64,000 nt of DNA from Ruminococcus sp. OA3 (GCF_022440845.1 NZ_JAKNTO010000001.1:434001-498000), one strand, 5' to 3'. Shown: positions 18,294 to 28,410, counted from the first letter of the stretch. Notes: a model not told the origin generated them from the letters alone. Made by a program: numbers and translations.

Positions 18294-18693
18294 AGGCTTT
18301 GATACTTTTATCCTTTCCGGAATTTGCCGTCTTCACCCGCAGGAAAAAATACAGCATATGGCACACCCACACGACGGCAAGGCAGATTCTTCCGATGGGA
18401 ACCTGTTTCATCAGGATAAATCCGATGGCCATCACCACAGTCACCGTCCCCACAATAGAAAACTTTGTCCGCATGGTCATCTCTTTGTTCCTGACAAAGC
18501 TTTCCAGATGTTTCCTGTACAGGCGGGTACCCATAAACCAGGCGTGAAGACGCCTGGAACTTTTGGCAAAGCAAAATACTGTCGCCATATAAAACGGCAC
18601 GGTGGGAAGTATGGGCAGTATGACGCCGATGGTTCCCAGAGCCAGGCACACAAAGCCCAGCACCAGCCATATGATCTTCAGTGGATTCTTCAT
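18286..18693 (-). CDS. DUF454 (YbaN-like) inner-membrane protein
   Basis: A 135-residue membrane protein with about four hydrophobic segments and the DUF454 landmark [27 protein letters not shown] in its first half (residues about 20-45). The function of the family is not established. It starts within the stop of the HtsC-like ATPase (ATGA overlap) and its end overlaps the ABC exporter, so it is an integral part of the heme operon. DUF454 genes often sit beside heme and iron uptake genes, which supports but does not define a role there. Confidence 0.85.
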   Translation of the reverse strand: MKNPLKIIWLVLGFVCLALGTIGVILPILPTVPFYMATVFCFAKSSRRLHAWFMGTRLYRKHLESFVRNKEMTMRTKFSIVGTVTVVMAIGFILMKQVPIGRICLAVVWVCHMLYFFLRVKTANSGKDKSIKAYD

Positions 18694-19493
18694 TTCTCTC
18701 CTCCTCTATAATGGTGGGTCAGCACGAATTTCTGGCCTTCTACAGTCGCCACACCCAAATCAATTCCGTATAAGGTGCGGATGCTCTCCGTGGTTATCAC
18801 ATCATCCGGAATTCCCTCCACAGCCACCTCGCCGTCTTTCAGCCCTATGACGTGATCCGAAAAATAAATTGCCTGATTGATGTCGTGGAGTACCATGATG
18901 ATCGTAATCCCAAACTCCCGGTTCAGCTTCTTTATAAGCTCCAGAATCTCCACCTGGTAACGAATATCCAGGTAAGTGGTCGGCTCATCCAGAAACAGAA
19001 TTTTTGTATTCTGTGCCAGCGCCATGGCAATCCACACCCGCTGGCGCTGTCCCCCGGAGAGCTTTCCGACCTCCCTGTCCCGGTATTTGGCGATATTGGT
19101 CACCTCCATGGCCCACTCCACCAGGCGGTCATCCTCCTCTGTCCTGCCGTGCATCATCTTCATGTGGGGTGTTCTGCCGTAGGCTACCAGACGCTCCACT
19201 GTGATATCCTCACTGGAGGTGTTATACTGATGCACAATAGACACCTTTTTTGCAAAATCTTTCAGTCCCAGACCCTGAATCCCCCTGCCCCAAAGCAGGA
19301 TCTTACCCTTTCTGGGCACCAGATTCTTAGTCATCAGCGAAAACAGGGTGGTTTTGCCGCAGCCGTTGGCTCCCATGATTGTCGTAATCTTTCCCTCCTC
19401 AATACCAAAGGAGACCTCCTGCAGCACTCTGTTTTTACCATAGGAAAATGAAAGGTTTTTGACCTCCATAGCCGGTGTTTCCTTAATTTGCAT
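18690..19493 (-). CDS. htsC: Heme/iron ABC importer ATPase, FecE family (HtsC-like)
   Basis: A 267-residue ATPase of the iron-complex importer class: Walker [12 protein letters not shown], signature [15 protein letters not shown], Walker [13 protein letters not shown] followed by [15 protein letters not shown], and VLHDINQA. It overlaps the permease by 11 bases and is followed without a gap by DUF454. With the permease and binding protein it forms an HtsABC-type heme importer. Internal ATG at 19469 is an alternative start. The symbol is given by synteny with the streptococcal locus. Confidence 0.88.
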   Translation of the reverse strand: MQIKETPAMEVKNLSFSYGKNRVLQEVSFGIEEGKITTIMGANGCGKTTLFSLMTKNLVPRKGKILLWGRGIQGLGLKDFAKKVSIVHQYNTSSEDITVERLVAYGRTPHMKMMHGRTEEDDRLVEWAMEVTNIAKYRDREVGKLSGGQRQRVWIAMALAQNTKILFLDEPTTYLDIRYQVEILELIKKLNREFGITIIMVLHDINQAIYFSDHVIGLKDGEVAVEGIPDDVITTESIRTLYGIDLGVATVEGQKFVLTHHYRGGEK

Positions 19494-20505
19494 ATTTCTT
19501 CGACCTCCTCAACAGAATGATAAAGAATGGTCCGCCCACCACACTCATGATAATCGACGCCGATATCTCATATGGCGAAGCCACCGTCCTGCCTATGGTA
19601 TCCGCCAGCAGAAAAGTAAACGCACCAAACAGCATGGAAAATGGAATCAGTGCCCTGTGGTCGCTGCCTACCAGAATCCTTCCGATGTGAGGAACAATCA
19701 GTCCCAGAAAGCTGATGGCTCCGGCGACTGCAGTTGAGATGCTCGCCAGCAGCACCGCGATGATGGAAATCACGATCCGCATGGTATTCACATTCACGCC
19801 CAGGCTTCTGGCGGTCTTGTCCTCCAGGGACAGCAGATTACATTTGGAGGAAAAAACGACAGCAAGAATCAGACCCACCGCCACATACGGCGCCAGCGTG
19901 CTGACATCATCCCATGTCTTCATCGTAATGTTTCCATTGACGATAGAAGCCACCCCCGACGTATTTCCTCCGCTCATGGAGTTAATCCCGCTGGAAAGTC
20001 CTGTGAACATGGCATTCACCGCCACGCCCACCAGAATGATCCTGAGAGGACTTAAGCCTCCCTTCCAGGACAGGCTGTACACCATAAAGAACGCCAGGAC
20101 ACCTCCTATAAACGCAAACAGCGGTGTAAAGAAAAACAGCGCAGGTGCAAAAGCTGTAATGAAGACCGCCGCAAAGCTGGCACCGCTGGAGATGCCGATG
20201 ATGCCCGGATCGGCAAGCGGATTCTTTAATACCGCCTGAAACAATACGCCGGATACGGCAATAGCCGCACCCGCCAGCATCGATATGATAATACGCGGAA
20301 ACCGCAGATCATAGATGGTCGCCACATCCCCATTGTATTCCACAAAAAGACCCTGTAATAATTCACGGAAACTGACCTTTAAGCTTCCCATATTGACCGC
20401 AGCAAAAAACAGTATGCACAGTAGGAGTGCCATGACAATAAACGATATGGCAGCTCTGGCAGCTTTCTTCTTTCTCCTGCTTCTGTCCTGTTCCGATGTT
20501 TCCAT
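19483..20505 (-). CDS. htsB: Heme/iron ABC importer permease, FecCD family (HtsB-like)
   Basis: A 340-residue permease with the ten-helix FecCD pattern, including GVLFQAVLKNPLADPGIIGISSG-type coupling region (residues about 85-110) and GLIVPHIGRILVGSDHR (about 270), both hallmarks of BtuC/FhuB-like proteins. The start has GGAGGG 7 bases before the ATG. It lies 12 bases after the heme-binding lipoprotein gene and overlaps the ATPase. Function: passage of heme through the membrane, powered by HtsC. Specificity for heme comes from the neighbours, not from the permease itself. Confidence 0.88.
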   Translation of the reverse strand: METSEQDRSRRKKKAARAAISFIVMALLLCILFFAAVNMGSLKVSFRELLQGLFVEYNGDVATIYDLRFPRIIISMLAGAAIAVSGVLFQAVLKNPLADPGIIGISSGASFAAVFITAFAPALFFFTPLFAFIGGVLAFFMVYSLSWKGGLSPLRIILVGVAVNAMFTGLSSGINSMSGGNTSGVASIVNGNITMKTWDDVSTLAPYVAVGLILAVVFSSKCNLLSLEDKTARSLGVNVNTMRIVISIIAVLLASISTAVAGAISFLGLIVPHIGRILVGSDHRALIPFSMLFGAFTFLLADTIGRTVASPYEISASIIMSVVGGPFFIILLRRSKKYAN

Positions 20506-20517
20506 GTCAAATCCCTC

Positions 20518-21642
20518 CTATTTTACAGCCTCTTTCAAGGTTTCCTCATCGGTCTTCTCAGTGGCATCGGAATCCTCGGCTGCCTTGACAGCCCTCTCAC
20601 TGTTCTGTTTTGCTTCCTGCTCATCCTTTGCATTCTCCGGATACAGCATGGGCTGCAGCTCCCGAAGAGCATCCGGGTAGCGGAAAGTGGCACTCATGCC
20701 GAACAGCTCATAGGTCAGGTCATAGACCCGTCCCTCCTGTACTGCCTCAAAATGTTTCCAGATATCATCCGTCTCGAAATCCTCCCTGAACATCTCCACC
20801 ACCTGATCCGGCAGTGCGTGCGCCGCCCGGAGAATCACATCCGGCTCCCTGGTCTTCATATCTTCTGTATTGACTGTGAGAAATTCCTGATCTGTTCCGG
20901 CATACACATTCTCACCGCCAGCCAGCTCCACCAGGCTTCCAACATAAGAATTCTCTGTCGCTATGATATATGACCCCGGAAGTCCCATGAGAATCAATAC
21001 GCCGGGGGATTCCTTTCCTTTGTTTACTTCTCTGTACTCCTCATAGAACTCTGTAAACTCTGCAACCTCAGCGGCGGCTTCATCCTCCCTGTCAAAGATC
21101 TCTCCCAGCTCCTGGATGGAGCGGTACATTCCCGGCACACTCCGCAGATTCAAAAATGCCCAATCCGTTTCTATTGCCTCATACTTTGGCTGCAGATCAG
21201 ACTGGAGGCTGGACGGGCTTAGGATCCAGTCCGGGTTCAGCGAGGACACAAGTTCCATATCCGGACTCATGGCGGTACCCACGGCGGGCAGATCGTCATA
21301 GCGCTCAGGCAGATCTGTGATGGTGCTTTTGCAGATTCCAACCAGATCCAGATTCAATCGGTCGCAGATATCCGCTGTAGCGGGGGAGGTGGCAATGATC
21401 CGGGGTTCCTCCTCCATGGATGCCACCTTCTTTTTGGCCGCCTCCACCGCCGCTTTCTCCTGGGGATCATCAATCTCCAGAAGAGTTTCCACGCTGTTGT
21501 CTTTTGCTGCTTTGTCGGATTCCTGCGAAGTCTCCTCCGTCTGGTTCTGATTGACACAGCCGCCCAGGAGGAGGGCCGCCATTGCAGCCCCGGCAAATAC
21601 AGCCGCTAATTTTCCTCCCGTTCTGATTCTCCTGTTATTCAT
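20518..21642 (-). CDS. htsA: Heme-binding lipoprotein of an ABC importer (HtsA-like)
   Basis: A lipoprotein of about 374 residues: signal peptide ending in lipobox LLLGGC, an acidic linker, then a helical-backbone (class III) binding fold. VGTAMSPDMEL and RAAHALPD correspond in position to the Met and His that hold heme iron in HtsA and IsdE, as I recall. The tail after residue 340 is highly charged. Start codons at 21654, 21648 and 21642 overlap the shp end; the last, followed by MNNRRIRTGG, is taken. It would accept heme from Shp and pass it to HtsB. Confidence 0.85.
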   Translation of the reverse strand: MNNRRIRTGGKLAAVFAGAAMAALLLGGCVNQNQTEETSQESDKAAKDNSVETLLEIDDPQEKAAVEAAKKKVASMEEEPRIIATSPATADICDRLNLDLVGICKSTITDLPERYDDLPAVGTAMSPDMELVSSLNPDWILSPSSLQSDLQPKYEAIETDWAFLNLRSVPGMYRSIQELGEIFDREDEAAAEVAEFTEFYEEYREVNKGKESPGVLILMGLPGSYIIATENSYVGSLVELAGGENVYAGTDQEFLTVNTEDMKTREPDVILRAAHALPDQVVEMFREDFETDDIWKHFEAVQEGRVYDLTYELFGMSATFRYPDALRELQPMLYPENAKDEQEAKQNSERAVKAAEDSDATEKTDEETLKEAVK

Positions 21643-22666
21643 CGTCATCACCACCGCCCCATCGATACCAGTTTTTCCGAAACAGGTAGATCACGCCCGA
21701 AGCTGCTGCCAGAAGAATCAGCCCGGATACGGTGACAGACACCACGAGCACCAGGATCTGGCTTCCCGCCGACGCCGTCTGCGTACCCGCCGATGCCGCC
21801 TCCCCTTCTGTGGACAGGCTTAATCCCCGGGCACCGTTCAGCGTGCTGTCATCTGTGGACGGGGTTTCACTCTCCGGCTCGGGTGTGGCTGCATCCCGTA
21901 TATGATTCTCCAGTTTTGTCTCGTTCTCCGGTTCAGCAGTCACCGTCTCCGCCGGCTCCTGCTCAGTTTCCGGTTCCGTCTCTTCCGTGCTGTCCGCTGC
22001 TTCCTGATCCTGCAGTGCGGACGCCGAAGCGGAGACAGAAGGATCCGTCTGGCTGCTCTGTGAACCTGCCGTATCGCTCTGGGCGGACGCCGCATCAGCG
22101 CCGGATGCCTCCGTCACCATAGTGGCTGTCATATCGGTATTATTGCCCTCTGTGAAATCACTGGGATAGAGATAAAAGATAACGTCTCTTCCCATGGGTT
22201 CCACATACATGGAGCCCCGCACCACACAGTTCTCACTGGGCACCTGGATGCAGATATCTCTGGTAGTTCCATTGTTATCAGATCCGGTTCCCGTTGCCCC
22301 CATTGCCGGGGCTGACCAGCCGGAATCCCCCACGCTCTGCACCCAGAAGCTGTGCCCCGAGGTGTAGTCCATAAGGCTCATACGGATGGTGAGATAATAT
22401 TCACCCCCGTCTGTCACCTCCAGAATACCCGTGGTGTAAAGAGCACCGTCGACCATTCCCTGTCCCGTGGCATAGTTCGCCTCCCCCCCGGAGTCTTCGA
22501 TGGTCCCGGTTACCGGGTGGGCATAACAGGGATGAATGGCACAGGTGTAAACCGTGCCGGAGGCTGCAAAAACCGGAACAGCAGGAATGCCTGCCCCCAC
22601 AAGGAGGGCAAGCATCATGCTTAAAAATCCGGCAAGAAATTTTCTTTTTCTCTCCATTGCCTTCAT
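21635..22666 (-). CDS. shp: Cell-surface heme-binding protein, Shp family
   Basis: A 343-residue surface protein. The ATG at 22666 (MKAMERKRKF) has AAGGAA 5 bases upstream and lies one base after the wall-protein stop. After a signal peptide (to about residue 35) comes a single domain with the Shp pattern: AIHPCYAHPVTGTIEDSGGE, GQGMVDGALY, IRMSLMDY, FWVQS, NGTTRDI and RGSMYVEPMGRDVIFYL. The methionines in IRMS and VEPM match the bis-Met heme ligands of streptococcal Shp. A low-complexity spacer, a C-terminal membrane helix (VLVVSVTVSGLILLAA) and a short charged tail follow. It should relay heme from the wall protein to HtsA. Confidence 0.92.
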   Translation of the reverse strand: MKAMERKRKFLAGFLSMMLALLVGAGIPAVPVFAASGTVYTCAIHPCYAHPVTGTIEDSGGEANYATGQGMVDGALYTTGILEVTDGGEYYLTIRMSLMDYTSGHSFWVQSVGDSGWSAPAMGATGTGSDNNGTTRDICIQVPSENCVVRGSMYVEPMGRDVIFYLYPSDFTEGNNTDMTATMVTEASGADAASAQSDTAGSQSSQTDPSVSASASALQDQEAADSTEETEPETEQEPAETVTAEPENETKLENHIRDAATPEPESETPSTDDSTLNGARGLSLSTEGEAASAGTQTASAGSQILVLVVSVTVSGLILLAAASGVIYLFRKNWYRWGGGDDDE

Positions 22667-22667
22667 C

Positions 22668-25600
22668 TTATTTCCTTTCTGCCTTACGGCCTTTTCTCTC
22701 ACCGCGCTTTGCACCGATCGCCACGGCTCCCGCGCCCAGCGCGGTCAGCATCAGGAACAACAGGGCTCCTACCGGTGAATCATCACCGGTCTTGACACTT
22801 CCAGCCTTCAGCCCAGAGGTTGAGGTTGTGCCGAGACCGGAAGTGCCGCTGCTCTTCAGCCCGGAGCTTCCGCTTAAATTGGAGGATCCGCTGCTCTTCA
22901 GGCTGGAGGTACCCAGGCCGGAACCATTTCCTGAATTGTTGTCGTCATTGCCGCCGTCGTTATCGCCGTCATCGCCGCCGTCATCCGTGAAATCCGGATC
23001 ATCGGCTGTGGTGGATTTGAGAGTGCTCCAGTCAAGTTTCAGGAACACCGGCTGCGTCCCCGTCCCTGCCGCGATGGACTCCATCACCGGTACAAATACC
23101 TGCAGCGGTACATATCCATCCTTCAGTGCCTCCGGGATCAGAGGGAAGGTCACGACATCAGGATACTCTGTTCCGTAACTGTCACTCACGAGGGTTCCGT
23201 CCGAAGTCTTCTGATAGGATTCGATGGTCACATCTGCCAGCGTCCCTTTGGGAACACCGTACTGGTTTAAGGTGTATCCCGTTTTAAAGTACTGCAGATC
23301 CCGCAGATACCCGTACTGGCCACTGTACTCCAGTCCTTTGAAATCAAGAGTAATAAAATAGTTTCCATCCTTCACTGTCAGTTTGACGGTGTGGTTGACA
23401 GCCTGGTTTGACATGGATTCTGTCTTCTGGTCCACCTTCACCATGCTTCCGCTCAGTGAATAGACTCCGTCTTTCAGATTGTTGATATCCAGGTTCTGGT
23501 TGTTGTCATTGTTACTATCGTTATCGCCGTTATTATTATTGTTGTTATTGTTGTTGCCCGAATTGGTATCGGCAGGCTTTGCCTCCAGCGCCAGCATCGC
23601 ATTGTAAAGTTTCGATACCTGTTCATTGACTTTCTGCTGTGTGGCATCCTCATCACTGTAGACACTCTCCGCATTTCTGACGGCGGTCCTCAGCGCCTCT
23701 ATGGACTCTGCCGTGTACTGGTGCTCCCTCCCCGCCAGGCTGGAGGCGGTCAGCAGCATTGCATATAAGCCCTGCTTTTCCACGGCAACCGCTGTCACTT
23801 TCTCCATATTTGCAAGATAATAGGTAAGGAGTCCGGTCTGTCGGTCCACCTCTTCCTGGGAAACCCCGCTCTTCTCATATACTTCACTGGCACGGTCGTA
23901 CAGACTCTTTAGAACATCCAGGGCTGCCCCGGTGTAATTCCCCGTATCCCCAAGCCGTTCGCGGGCATTTTCCAGCACCTTCCCGAGCTCTTCCTTTACC
24001 GCTGTGCTTTCATCCACAGTCAGAGACCCGATCGCCTCATTTACCAGAGCGGTCCAGCGGCTCACCTGCTCCTGCGTCGCCTCCTGATTGTCATAGACCA
24101 CCTCCGCTGCGCTGATCACCCATTGCAGGTGTTCTCTGGAGATCTCTGTGTAGACGACATCTTCCCTTGCAAGCTCCTCATGAGCCTTTGCGATAGCCGC
24201 TTCCAGCTCAGTCTTGTTGGACTCCACCGTCTGCTGTTCAAAGATCTTTGCTGTCGTCTGCAGCGCAGTCACCATTTTGTCCACCAGCTCCTGCCCAATG
24301 TTCAGGTTGCTGTCAAATGCATTTCCGGCAGCGATTGCCACATCCAAAAGACTGAGATCCTCCGGCAGGTAATCCTCCGTGCTGAGGGAAGATTTTAAGT
24401 CCGTCAGCGTCCTGATCTGCTCCTGGAGTGCCGTTTTTTCAGCATTTTCCGTGCCGCTGGTCTGCGTCATGTCAGCAGCCCAGTCTTCGATATTCAGCTT
24501 CAGTCTCGCATATTGGGTACCGCTCGGCTTGTTGATGTATGCCATTACCGGCACATAGACCTGCAGCCAGTATTCCGTGTAGTATCCGCCGTTTTCGTTT
24601 TGCTGTACCGGTATGCTCAGATATTCAGGATATGGATCACCGTTCATATAGGTATCCGTGTACTCATCGGTCACATAACTGCCATCCTCGTTCGTCTGCC
24701 AGCTCTCCACCGCAGCATCTGAAGCCGTCTGCCCTGTGGGAGACCCCGTTCCGAAATAGCCGGGAAAATATTTAAGCCAGCCCAGATAGCCGTTCAGTGA
24801 ATTGATTTTCAGTGACTTGAAGCCCAGGCGGATCCTGGCGGGCACGCCGTTCTCCACAATGACTTCTGCGGATTTTACCGCCGCATTTGCCATACTGGTA
24901 TCCTCGTCGCTCTCAGCCGTCTCCTTTAATATCGTCAGGGGCACCTGGTACACTCCGTCATAGAGCCTGCCCTCTTCCGGCTTCTTCACCATGACACTGT
25001 CGGCATCCAGCAGCATCTGGCGGTGTTTGTTTACATCGTTCTGGGATGCGGCGGGATCATTAAGCACTGCCTTCGCAGCGGTGATTGCCGCATTCAGGAA
25101 ATCCAGGCTCTCCTGGGTACAGTTCTGATACTGCCCTGTGGCCAGCAGCTCTTCCGCCTGTGACACCAGATTGCTCAGGGCATCTTTGTCCACAGAATCC
25201 TCCAGGCTGCTGATGGCTGCCGTCAGGAAAGCGGCCATATCATCCACCTGCGTCTGGGTTGCATCTTTGTTTTCCAGCAGTTCTTTTGCTTCCTGTATGA
25301 TCTCCTGCAGGTTATCCCAGCCCGAATAGTTATCATTTTCGATCGCCTCGGCCCTGGCGCAGAGATCCTGCAGCTTTGTCTTATCCGCCTGTGCCGCCAG
25401 TCCTTCCCTCAGGAAGGTATCAAGCTTCAGGACCATTGCCCCCAGCTGTGCCGCAGTGGGCTTTCCCTCCAGCAGCGCCTGTGCCTCGTCCATGATGCCC
25501 TTCAGCTCCTCTCTGCTCGACAGGGTATAGACATCCTCTTTGGCATATTCTGTCTGCGCCTGTATCAGCAGCTTCTGAAGCTCCTCCCGGCTGCCTTCCC

Positions 25601-28268
25601 CCGCCAGGCCGTCTATCGCCTCGCTGAGGGCTGTCACCCGGGCATCCACTTCCGTCTGAAGAGCGGCTATGTCCGCCTGCACCAGCATGGCAGCGGCAAC
25701 CGCCGACTTGAGTACCTCCATGGCATCGCCGTCATAGGTTCCGGGAGTCTGTGTCTCCTCCTCGATCTTCTGGTTCGCCTCCGCCAGCCTTGCCGTCAGC
25801 TCTTCTTTACTGACGGCGTCCTGCAGGGTGAAGTCTGTCAGGTTCAGACGATGCGTCTGTTCGGCGCCTGAACCATCTGTGTACCTTATCGTGAGAGAAT
25901 CGTAGACAGCCACATCCTCCCCGCCATAGGCTGTGATGGCATCAAAATCGACACGGTACCGCTTCTGTCCATCCGCCGTCTCCTCAGCCGTCATATCCAC
26001 ATATGCACGGTTGTGAATGTCATAATACTGCAGATTATCCGCACCTGAAAATGTCAGGAAGAGATTTGCCGAGGCGTCTGAATTCACCAGCACTCTGGCA
26101 TCTGTCACTCTGACATCCGAGGCACCCTCCACGGAGCCCTCTGCCGTGTGAATGCCTTTATCCATGTTGATGGCAGACACATATTCGACATTGCCCACAG
26201 CCGTCTGCAGCGCGTTATATGCGCCCTGCATCTCGTCCTCCGTGCCGCTCTCCAACACCGTTACCGCAGCGGCAATGGCTGTCTGAACGTCATCCCAGCC
26301 GCCCGCGGCCTCTTCCTCCTTCATGGAATTCGCTGCTTCAATTGCGGCAGCCAGTGCATCCCTGACAGTGGCCCCGGGTATCTGCTCCTCATCCGCAAGC
26401 GGTACCGCAGTGCTGTAATCGATACGCAGCCAGCAGTTGGCGTCCGCCTTTCCTATGTAGCCGTTGATACCGTTCAGCCCGTCCATCGCAGGGATGCGGA
26501 CCTTCAACAGGAATTCCGACTGGTCGGGGGGAAGCTGCAGGTATAATTTTTCGGGGGAATTCACCCAGTAATTAGTCCTGCCCGCCTGCCATTTATCGGC
26601 TCTCAGGCCGTCTCCGTCCTGCAGATACTGATACACCATGGCGGGGGAAAGCGCTTTATCCTCCCCTTCCAGCCACAGCCCGGTCAGGCGCCCTTCCAGC
26701 CCGCCCACAAGGATTGACTGCAGCTCCAGATGGAGATACACCCTGCCGTCTTTCACAACCAGCTTCGCCGGCTTGATCATGGCGTTATCCGCCATCGAGG
26801 ACACGTCCGATGAGGATTTCTGGATCACATACTCCACCGTATAGCTGCCGTCCTTCATATCTTCGGCCGTAGACTCGAAGTTATAGTGCTCCGCTACGGC
26901 ATAGGCATTCATTGTGGCGCCGTCGATCACTACGTAACCGTCCTCGATGGTGCCTTTCTCGACCGCCCCCTGGCCCCTGTGATATACATACCCCTGAAGC
27001 CGCGCCGTCTCATAGCCCTCCGGGACGGGTATGCGCAGCTGCCCGGTCTGCGTGAGTGTTACCGGGGTTCCCGTGTCCTTATTGACCACCTCAATATCCC
27101 AGATGGTGTATTTCCGCTCCACGCCTTCGAACATGGAGATAAATATGGAGAATTCCTGGTTGTCCGGCTCGATCTTCGTGGCTTTGAGCGTCACGCTGTC
27201 AGGATCAGAGATGTTGACCGTATTGGTCACGTACTCGATGCCCGTTCCCTCATCGGTGAGCGTCACCGAGCGCACCGGCTCCGAGGTGGACAGCCGCAGC
27301 GTGCCGAAGTAATAATATGTCTTACTCCCGGTCTCTCCGAGCATCTTGATGACTTTCCCAAAGACCATATCCTTGTAATTGGATAAGTCATACGTCATCT
27401 GAAACGTGCCGTCGTCTCCCACTGCCGCCTGTGTGTAGTTGGCAGCATCTCTTGCAATTAAATAATATTCTCTTTTGTTGGAGTATTTATATCCATTTAC
27501 ATACCAGAGCTGTCCCAGCTCCCTGCCCGCATCCGTCAGCACGAAGGTGGCTGTCGCCGCTCCATCCTGCACGTCCACCGTCACCTCCGTATCGATGAGA
27601 TCCATCATTTTTTCGGCGATGGCGGTATCGGGGGACTGCTGTGTATTGCTGGTAAAGCGAAAGGTATTGTCAACCCGGTAGCTCCACTCGTAGGAGCCGT
27701 CGGCGATCTCATCCGGCAGGCGCTCCGCCGACTCATAGGCCAGTGTGATTTGATTATAATTTTGTCCATAATACGGATTAGACAGTGCCATGATCACAGG
27801 CTGCTCCGTATTCTCCACCGTAAATGTCAGATCCGCGCAGCCGTACTGCTCATCTATCTCAATCGCAACATCCCCGCGCCAGTATTCCTCTTTGTCAAAC
27901 GAGCCTTTTAATCCCCCTGTTGCCGGGTCACCGATATCCGATGCCTCGTATTCCTCTTTCAGTATTTTGATCCCCTTGTTCTGCACGCCGCTGCCATCCA
28001 GCACGGATGCGACACGGATCGTCACGGTATACCGCCCGTCCGCCACACTGAGCAGCGCTGTCCGGTACTTGTCTGTGGTCCCTCCCGTAATATTCCCCGT
28101 CGCAACCGCCGGATCTCCCTTGGTGATGACAAGCGGCACCGCGTAATTTCCGTCCGCAAGCCTCTCTTTCCCTGTGCTTCCCGTATCCGCCGATGTGACA
28201 GACACGGAGCTTAACAGCCCGGAAAGCGTCAGCACCATGGCTATCATCAACGCCATAACTCTTCTCAA
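22668..28268 (-). CDS. Giant NEAT/FIVAR cell-wall heme-acquisition protein (Shr-like)
   Basis: An 1866-residue surface protein. The start is a TTG with AGGAGGG 8 bases upstream; an ATG between them is in another frame. Signal peptide about 1-27; NEAT-like domains near 37-160, 470-620, 1103-1262 and 1600-1750; two further beta-rich regions (about 190-470 and 700-820); and several FIVAR-type helical repeats (about 630-695, 830-1095, 1266-1565). NEAT landmarks are DGxY openings (KDGVYSLSGS, YDGVYQVPL) and VKDGxYxxTxDF. The canonical YxxxY heme loop is not obvious in any of them. A run of asparagines (about 1572) and an Asp/Gly-rich linker precede the C-terminus VKTGDDSPVGALL, a helix and a basic tail, resembling a non-LPxTG sortase signal. 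It would take heme from host proteins and hand it to Shp. Confidence 0.88.
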   Translation of the reverse strand: MRRVMALMIAMVLTLSGLLSSVSVTSADTGSTGKERLADGNYAVPLVITKGDPAVATGNITGGTTDKYRTALLSVADGRYTVTIRVASVLDGSGVQNKGIKILKEEYEASDIGDPATGGLKGSFDKEEYWRGDVAIEIDEQYGCADLTFTVENTEQPVIMALSNPYYGQNYNQITLAYESAERLPDEIADGSYEWSYRVDNTFRFTSNTQQSPDTAIAEKMMDLIDTEVTVDVQDGAATATFVLTDAGRELGQLWYVNGYKYSNKREYYLIARDAANYTQAAVGDDGTFQMTYDLSNYKDMVFGKVIKMLGETGSKTYYYFGTLRLSTSEPVRSVTLTDEGTGIEYVTNTVNISDPDSVTLKATKIEPDNQEFSIFISMFEGVERKYTIWDIEVVNKDTGTPVTLTQTGQLRIPVPEGYETARLQGYVYHRGQGAVEKGTIEDGYVVIDGATMNAYAVAEHYNFESTAEDMKDGSYTVEYVIQKSSSDVSSMADNAMIKPAKLVVKDGRVYLHLELQSILVGGLEGRLTGLWLEGEDKALSPAMVYQYLQDGDGLRADKWQAGRTNYWVNSPEKLYLQLPPDQSEFLLKVRIPAMDGLNGINGYIGKADANCWLRIDYSTAVPLADEEQIPGATVRDALAAAIEAANSMKEEEAAGGWDDVQTAIAAAVTVLESGTEDEMQGAYNALQTAVGNVEYVSAINMDKGIHTAEGSVEGASDVRVTDARVLVNSDASANLFLTFSGADNLQYYDIHNRAYVDMTAEETADGQKRYRVDFDAITAYGGEDVAVYDSLTIRYTDGSGAEQTHRLNLTDFTLQDAVSKEELTARLAEANQKIEEETQTPGTYDGDAMEVLKSAVAAAMLVQADIAALQTEVDARVTALSEAIDGLAGEGSREELQKLLIQAQTEYAKEDVYTLSSREELKGIMDEAQALLEGKPTAAQLGAMVLKLDTFLREGLAAQADKTKLQDLCARAEAIENDNYSGWDNLQEIIQEAKELLENKDATQTQVDDMAAFLTAAISSLEDSVDKDALSNLVSQAEELLATGQYQNCTQESLDFLNAAITAAKAVLNDPAASQNDVNKHRQMLLDADSVMVKKPEEGRLYDGVYQVPLTILKETAESDEDTSMANAAVKSAEVIVENGVPARIRLGFKSLKINSLNGYLGWLKYFPGYFGTGSPTGQTASDAAVESWQTNEDGSYVTDEYTDTYMNGDPYPEYLSIPVQQNENGGYYTEYWLQVYVPVMAYINKPSGTQYARLKLNIEDWAADMTQTSGTENAEKTALQEQIRTLTDLKSSLSTEDYLPEDLSLLDVAIAAGNAFDSNLNIGQELVDKMVTALQTTAKIFEQQTVESNKTELEAAIAKAHEELAREDVVYTEISREHLQWVISAAEVVYDNQEATQEQVSRWTALVNEAIGSLTVDESTAVKEELGKVLENARERLGDTGNYTGAALDVLKSLYDRASEVYEKSGVSQEEVDRQTGLLTYYLANMEKVTAVAVEKQGLYAMLLTASSLAGREHQYTAESIEALRTAVRNAESVYSDEDATQQKVNEQVSKLYNAMLALEAKPADTNSGNNNNNNNNNGDNDSNNDNNQNLDINNLKDGVYSLSGSMVKVDQKTESMSNQAVNHTVKLTVKDGNYFITLDFKGLEYSGQYGYLRDLQYFKTGYTLNQYGVPKGTLADVTIESYQKTSDGTLVSDSYGTEYPDVVTFPLIPEALKDGYVPLQVFVPVMESIAAGTGTQPVFLKLDWSTLKSTTADDPDFTDDGGDDGDNDGGNDDNNSGNGSGLGTSSLKSSGSSNLSGSSGLKSSGTSGLGTTSTSGLKAGSVKTGDDSPVGALLFLMLTALGAGAVAIGAKRGERKGRKAERK

Positions 28269-28293
28269 TTTTCATTCCCTCCTCTTTTCCCGC

Positions 28294-28353
28294 TCTAACC
28301 GGAGAATCCATATCCATCGCACGAGTGTGACAGATATGGATTCTCCGGTTAGA
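28294..28353. repeat. 21-bp perfect inverted repeat in the leader of the wall-protein gene
   Basis: Positions 28294-28314 and 28333-28353 are perfect complements around an 18-base loop; the arms contain CTAACC/GGTTAG. On the minus strand the hairpin is followed by GCGGGAAAAG, not a T-run, and then by the ribosome site of the wall protein. It is therefore not a normal terminator. It could be an mRNA processing or stability element that sets the ratio of the small secreted protein to the wall protein, or a protein-binding site. Confidence 0.75.
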
Positions 28354-28378
28354 AACTCTTATTCCTGTTATGGTGTAT

Positions 28379-28410
28379 GGAAAGCTGTGCAGAACATTGC
28401 ACAGCCTTCC
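28379..28410. repeat. Hairpin after the small secreted-protein gene
   Basis: Stem 28379-28391 pairs with 28398-28410 with one mismatch (core GCTGTGCA/TGCACAGC) around a 6-base loop. It lies 23 bases past the stop of the small secreted protein. The minus-strand sequence after it is TACACC, so it lacks the T-run of an intrinsic terminator and may protect the upstream message. Confidence 0.5.

Noticed and set aside
22668-28268. Repeats within the wall protein as a possible CRISPR or tandem DNA array
   Set aside because: The repetition is at protein level (FIVAR and NEAT domains), diverged in DNA, with no regular spacers.
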